Assembly (NCBI GenBank): GCA_045809745.1
Contig: JBJMXE010000111.1
Coordinates: 1-8,506, forward strand
DNA from: DATFCK01 sp045809745
Lineage (GTDB): Bacteria > Verrucomicrobiota > Verrucomicrobiia > Chthoniobacterales > UBA10450
Length of the DNA: 8,506 bases
Direction of reading: 5' to 3'
Made by a program: the position numbers and the translations under genes. The notes beneath the pieces were generated by a model. The model ran no database searches and was not told the origin of the DNA. It saw nothing but the letters and a program-made list of their open reading frames with translations. Within the stretch, counting starts at the first letter, position 1. The number at the start of each line of letters is the position of its first letter. Shown one piece after another: positions 5,869-8,506 of this stretch.

Positions 5869-6708
5869 ATGCCGTTCTACTTGGATATCCACGAGGTGCA
5901 CGGCGCGACGCCGGAGGAGGTCGGCAAAGCTCATAAATGCGACCTCGCGACGCAGGAGAAGTACGGGGTCAAATACGGGAAATACTGGTTCAACCAGGAT
6001 TCCGGAAAAATCTTCTGCTTATGTGAGGCCCCCAACGAGGCAGCGGCGATTCAGGTCCACCGGGAAGCGCACGGTATGTTGGCCGACAGGTTAATCGAAG
6101 TGCAGCCGGAACTCGTCGAAGGTTTTCTCGGGGCCACGGATACGAACTCGGTGGGAGCGGCGCTTCTACCTGGTGGTGGCAGCGATGCGCGGGATCCGGG
6201 AATCAGGACCGTACTTTTTACCGATATCGTCGACTCAACGTCCCTGACTCAGCAGCTCGGCGACGATCGGGCAATGGAGCTTCTTCATGCCCACGACAGC
6301 ATCGTGCGGGATGCCCTTTCGTCGTGTAACGGGCGCGAAGTGAAACATACCGGCGACGGGATCATGGCATCTTTTTTGTCGGCAGCTTCGGCGGTGCGTT
6401 GCGCGGCAAAGATTCAGCGGGATCTGGCCCAGCGGCAATCGAGTGAGCTGCCGATCAAGGTAAGGATCGGTGGCGCGGCCGGTGAGCCGGTGGAACGGGA
6501 CAAGGATATCTTCGGATCAACCGTGCAGTTGGCGGCGCGGCTTTGCTCGCATGCCCAGCCTGATCAGATTCTGGTATCAAATGTGGTGGCCGAGCTATGC
6601 ATCGGCAAGGGCCTTCACTTTCATCCGTTAGGCGAAGTGACGCTAAAAGGATTCGATCGCGCGGTTCAGGTGCATGCGGTGCACTGGCCGGAACACGCTC
6701 CCTGCTGA
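5869..6708 (+). CDS. DUF4242 (nickel-binding-like) domain fused to class III adenylate cyclase
   Basis: A two-domain, soluble 279-residue protein. Residues 1-88 match the DUF4242/SCO4226 nickel-binding type, with YLDIHEVHGATPEEV, AHKCDLATQEKYGVKYGKYW and CLCEAPNEAAA followed by VHREAHG. A Gly/Asp-rich linker (about 89-110) leads to a cyclase homology domain, 111-274. Metal-binding aspartates are present in LFTDIVDST (D119) and HTGDG (D163). The Lys four residues before D163 (K159) and D213 in DIFG match the ATP-selecting Lys/Asp pair, which predicts cAMP rather than cGMP. R224 of AARL is the transition-state Arg, but its usual partner Asn is Gln220 (VQLAARL). Proteins of this fused type, as I recall them, often carry that Gln, so it may be a subfamily trait rather than inactivation. 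The N-terminal domain may sense metal or a small ligand and tune the cyclase; that is inference. There are no membrane segments. Confidence 0.92.
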   Translation: MPFYLDIHEVHGATPEEVGKAHKCDLATQEKYGVKYGKYWFNQDSGKIFCLCEAPNEAAAIQVHREAHGMLADRLIEVQPELVEGFLGATDTNSVGAALLPGGGSDARDPGIRTVLFTDIVDSTSLTQQLGDDRAMELLHAHDSIVRDALSSCNGREVKHTGDGIMASFLSAASAVRCAAKIQRDLAQRQSSELPIKVRIGGAAGEPVERDKDIFGSTVQLAARLCSHAQPDQILVSNVVAELCIGKGLHFHPLGEVTLKGFDRAVQVHAVHWPEHAPC

Positions 6709-6772
6709 AGCGAAGCGCCATTTCGTTGTTAGATCGGCGACTAGCCGCACTGCGTTGTAGCCGCATTGCGGC

Positions 6773-6862
6773 GTCATTCTGAGCGGACCCGCAGAGCGAA
6801 GGATCTCCCTGCTCGCGTGACGTGCACCGCGCAGCCGAGGTCGGCGCTCCAATCCGTCCCGA
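6773..6862 (+). repeat. Dispersed repeat, copy 1 (right end missing)
   Basis: It begins with GTCATTCTGAGCG (6773-6785) and continues with AGCGAAGGATCTCC, GTGACGT, GGTCGGCGCTCC (6839-6850) and GTCCCGA (6856-6862). The same ordered blocks occur at 8311-8416. This copy stops where the matching right arm should begin and lies 5 bases from the stop codon of the minus-strand EamA gene, so it looks truncated. It accounts for most of the gap between the convergent cyclase and transporter genes. Confidence 0.75.
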
Positions 6863-6867
6863 ACCTG

Positions 6868-7716
6868 TTAGCATTTCTGCTGGTGTTTTTCCAGAATTAC
6901 CAACGCGATTCCGCCGAGGACTGCTACAGCGGAAATGAAAAAGCGAATAGTGATGGGTTCGCTGAGAAGGAGAATCCCGCCGATGGCAGCGAGGACTGGT
7001 GCGCTTAATTGGACGGTGGCCGCCGTCGTGGACGTGAGTCCGGGCAGCGCCGCATACCAGATTATGTAACCGAGCCCAGACGTAATTGCACCGGAGAGGA
7101 TGGCGTAGCCGGCGCCGGTCAGATCCACGTGCGCTTGCCGCAAGAATGCGACGCTGAGAAGCAAGGTCACGGGAACGGCACGCACGAAATTGCCAGCCGT
7201 TGCCGATGTGGCATCGCCTGAAGTTCTGCCTCGCACTGAATAGATGCCCCAGGCGAATCCGGCGCTGAGCATCAATAAGGAACCGGCGATCGAAGGAGCA
7301 GATAGCCCCGGCAATAGAAGGAGAACAAGGCCGGCCGATGCAATAAGGAAGCCCAGCCACTGTCGAGAGCTCAATCGTTCGCCGGCGCAGAATCCCCAGA
7401 CGATCATCGTTGCCTGAACCGCAGCGAACAGCAACAGCGCACCGGTTGCGGCAGGTAGGGTGTTATAGGCAAAGGAGAACAGAGCGACGTAAGCGAATAG
7501 CGCTGCCGCCGATAACCAGCTGCCAGTCAGGGATGAGTGCCGGTTGCGGATGGAGAGGATAAGGCATAAGGCGACAGCTCCGGAAACGATTCGAATTGAA
7601 CTGAAGCTGGCGGCATCGATGGTCAGCCGCCGGAGGGCCGCACGGCACAACAGCGAGTTCGCCGCGAACGCGATCATCGCAATCGCCGTTAGGCCAAGTG
7701 TTCGACGAAACTTCAC
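6868..7716 (-). CDS. EamA/DMT-superfamily inner-membrane exporter
   Basis: This 282-residue hydrophobic protein has about ten membrane helices (roughly residues 7-28, 37-56, 66-84, 89-109, 118-136, 143-161, 177-193, 202-221, 230-252 and 257-275). They form the two five-helix EamA repeats. Typical signatures are AFAANSLLCRAAL (16-28) in the first helix, SAGFAWGIYSVRGR (151-164) opening the second repeat, and QLSAPVLAAIGGILLLSEPI (236-255) near the end. The family exports amino acids, metabolites or drugs, and the substrate cannot be told here. The start is GTG at 7716, chosen because it gives the standard family N-terminus; no SD is seen. It lies 18 bases after the crcB stop on the same strand, so it is very likely translated from the fluoride-riboswitch transcript. 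A fluoride-linked role is therefore plausible but unproven. Confidence 0.92.
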   Translation of the reverse strand: MKFRRTLGLTAIAMIAFAANSLLCRAALRRLTIDAASFSSIRIVSGAVALCLILSIRNRHSSLTGSWLSAAALFAYVALFSFAYNTLPAATGALLLFAAVQATMIVWGFCAGERLSSRQWLGFLIASAGLVLLLLPGLSAPSIAGSLLMLSAGFAWGIYSVRGRTSGDATSATAGNFVRAVPVTLLLSVAFLRQAHVDLTGAGYAILSGAITSGLGYIIWYAALPGLTSTTAATVQLSAPVLAAIGGILLLSEPITIRFFISAVAVLGGIALVILEKHQQKC

Positions 7717-7734
7717 AGGCTGAATGCCGCGCGG

Positions 7735-8136
7735 TTAGTGCCGTGCCCGCCAGAGCAGATCAACGAGTTTCATGCCACCGCCGACTGCGAGTAGCCCGAA
7801 GAGAACGCTGAGCACAACGTAGCCAATCGCCACCGCGAAGAGGCCGCGACGAAGAAGAAAAACTGTTTCGTAACCCAAAGCTGAAAACGTGGTAAATCCG
7901 CCGAGCACACCGGTAAACAAAAGCAAACGCAACGAGGGCGACATGAGGTCGTGGTATTCAGCGAGACCCGCCAGCAGGCCGATAATGAGGCAGCCGAGCA
8001 CATTCACCGAGAAAGTGCTTGCTGGAAAATTCCATCCCTGCGAGTGATGAAGAACAACGCCGCCGAGTTTGAACCTGGCCAGCGAACCAAGGGCGCCGCC
8101 GAAGGCGACGATTAACGATTGTTTCAACGCGAGCAT
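7735..8136 (-). CDS. crcB: Fluoride ion channel CrcB/FluC
   Basis: The 133-residue, four-helix membrane protein works as a dual-topology dimer that lets fluoride leave the cytoplasm. Family hallmarks are all present: GGALGSLARF with Arg21, FPASTFSVNVLGCLIIG with the pore Asn45, and GVLGGFTTFSALGYE (76-90). The last contains the two pore phenylalanines F81 and F84 and the TTFS turn that binds the central sodium. The length is normal. The open frame continues upstream to 8259, but I place the start at ATG 8136 because the family begins there and a strong SD (GGGAGG, 8146-8141) precedes it by four bases. The upstream bases also form a fluoride riboswitch rather than a protein. It is the first gene of a two-gene unit with the EamA exporter, and expression should be induced by fluoride. 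Confidence 0.96.
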   Translation of the reverse strand: MLALKQSLIVAFGGALGSLARFKLGGVVLHHSQGWNFPASTFSVNVLGCLIIGLLAGLAEYHDLMSPSLRLLLFTGVLGGFTTFSALGYETVFLLRRGLFAVAIGYVVLSVLFGLLAVGGGMKLVDLLWRARH

Positions 8137-8138
8137 AA

Positions 8139-8160
8139 GACCTCCCAAGTTACAGGAGTC
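8139..8160 (-). promoter_or_regulatory. crcB ribosome-binding site that can pair with the riboswitch 3' arm
   Basis: GGGAGG (8146-8141) is the best SD in the window. GACTCC (8160-8155), which contains the riboswitch pseudoknot arm ACTCC, can instead pair with GGAG (8145-8142) plus TC (8140-8139), bulging one G, across a nine-base loop. The two pairings exclude each other. Fluoride binding would keep the arm in the pseudoknot and free the SD. The switching role is inferred from complementarity only. Confidence 0.6.
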
Positions 8161-8211
8161 ATCAGCTAACGAGCGGTTTTCCTTAGGCCAAGGAAGGCAA
8201 ACTCCATTGCC
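8151..8211 (-). ncRNA. Fluoride riboswitch (crcB motif)
   Basis: Reading the minus strand from 8211, GGCA (8211-8208) pairs with TGCC (8199-8196) around the loop ATGGAGTT. The loop bases GGAGT (8205-8201) pair perfectly with ACTCC (8159-8155), forming the pseudoknot that defines this class. Between them are a 6-bp hairpin, TTCCTT/AAGGAA (8195-8179), the AACC linker, and a short GCT-CGTT-AGC stem (8174-8165) followed by TGATGA. This matches my memory of the crcB-motif consensus: GGnnATGG at the start, AACCGC in the middle and TGATGAnnCCT at the end. It lies directly upstream of crcB with only the SD between them. No terminator hairpin with a U-tract follows, so control is more likely at translation than at transcription termination. 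Confidence 0.94.
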
Positions 8212-8220
8212 AGCGATGAA

Positions 8221-8249
8221 ATGGTAGCAGGGACATTGCGGGTTAACAA
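8221..8249 (-). promoter_or_regulatory. Candidate sigma-70-like promoter of the crcB unit
   Basis: TTGTTA (8249-8244) and TACCAT (8226-8221) are 17 bases apart, each matching four of six consensus positions. A start about seven bases downstream would fall near 8214-8211, exactly where the riboswitch begins. The hexamers alone are weak; the support is their spacing and position. Confidence 0.45.
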
Positions 8250-8310
8250 TCGAAAGCATTTTGGCGAACGTTCGGTATGGGAACCACTTTTAATATCTGT
8301 ACAAAGCGCT

Positions 8311-8416
8311 GTCATCCTGAGCGCAGTCGAAGGACCTCTCCTACTTGAGTGACGTATGCCGCATTTGACAGGTCGGCGCTCCGCCCAGGTCCCGATCCCG
8401 ATTCGCTCGGGATGAC
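8311..8416 (+). repeat. Dispersed palindrome-ended repeat, copy 2 (complete, MITE-like)
   Basis: The 106-base element has inverted ends: GTCATCCTGAGCG (8311-8323) against CGCTCGGGATGAC (8404-8416), 12 of 13 bases complementary. Inside are TCGAAGGACCTC, GTGACGT, GGTCGGCGCTCC (8371-8382) and a 7-bp hairpin ATCCCGA/TCGGGAT near the right end. Copy 1 at 6773-6862 shares the blocks in the same order and direction. There is no coding capacity and no clear target-site duplication (flanks GCGCT and ATAGC). The layout suggests a non-autonomous dispersed element. Confidence 0.78.
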
Positions 8417-8465
8417 ATAGCATGGGTCCGCGATATTATCCGATTCATTGCCAACCGCTGTAAGC

Positions 8466-8486
8466 ACGAGCAACAACACTGCTCGT
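8466..8486 (+). repeat. Hairpin at right edge
   Basis: ACGAGCA (8466-8472) and TGCTCGT (8480-8486) form a perfect 7-bp stem with loop ACAACAC. The loop side shares the 12-base string AACAACACTGCT with the palindrome near 3790-3801. It could end a transcript entering from the right or be another repeat; the window stops too soon to tell. Nothing else is recognisable in the last 90 bases. Confidence 0.4.
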
Positions 8487-8506
8487 ATGCTTCACTCGAA
8501 ATTTGC

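Noticed and set aside
6455..7360. 301-codon open frame on the minus strand
   Set aside because: It runs antisense through the cyclase and overlaps the EamA gene in another frame. Its protein is Arg/Cys/Ser-rich with no recognisable motif, while both genes it conflicts with have clear family signatures.
8137..8259. N-terminal extension of CrcB to 8259
   Set aside because: These bases form the fluoride riboswitch, SD and promoter-like elements. The extra residues do not look like a membrane-protein N-terminus, and the family start matches 8136.
6773..8416. The two dispersed repeats as ends of one composite transposon or IS
   Set aside because: They lie in the same direction, one copy lacks its right end, no transposase lies between them and no target duplication is visible.

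Overview
The window looks like chromosomal DNA from a soil-type Verrucomicrobiota bacterium. The main reason is the first gene, a secretin with N-terminal TPR-like helices. It resembles the Amuc_1098-type pilus secretins that are typical of that phylum. Moderately high G+C, hairpin-rich gaps between genes, dispersed palindromic repeats and mostly leader-poor starts without Shine-Dalgarno (SD) sequences fit this, but the assignment is inferred from gene content only. I found no transposase, integrase, phage gene, CRISPR array, rRNA or tRNA.

Left part, plus strand: a type IV pilus/type II secretion-like secretin that is open at the window's left edge (2-2335), followed by a small exported protein (2368-2676). 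Next come a paired-hairpin repeat, a 75-residue very basic protein (2809-3036), another hairpin, and an exported protein of unknown function (3194-3715). The secretin and the small exported protein probably belong to an envelope/pilus operon that starts upstream of the window.

Middle, plus strand: a closely spaced run of four genes. These are a VOC/glyoxalase-fold protein (3946-4347), an arginase-family protein with an altered metal site (4382-5221), an OsmC-like protein (5281-5784), and a DUF4242 domain fused to a class III adenylate cyclase (5869-6708). They may form one transcription unit with a detoxification or stress flavour. No shared pathway can be proved from the sequence.

Right part, minus strand: a fluoride-response unit. 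A promoter-like pair (8221-8249) leads into a well-formed fluoride (crcB-motif) riboswitch (8151-8211), then the fluoride channel gene crcB/fluC (8136 down to 7735). Eighteen bases later comes a ten-helix EamA/DMT exporter (7716 down to 6868). The 3' arm of the riboswitch pseudoknot is also complementary to the crcB ribosome-binding site, which suggests a simple translational switch. Two copies of a roughly 100-base palindrome-ended repeat lie outside the two genes, one on each side and in the same orientation. The most notable items are this fluoride unit with its co-transcribed DMT exporter, the flanking repeat pair, the hairpins whose stems differ while their flanks agree, and the arginase homologue with Cys in place of a metal-binding His.
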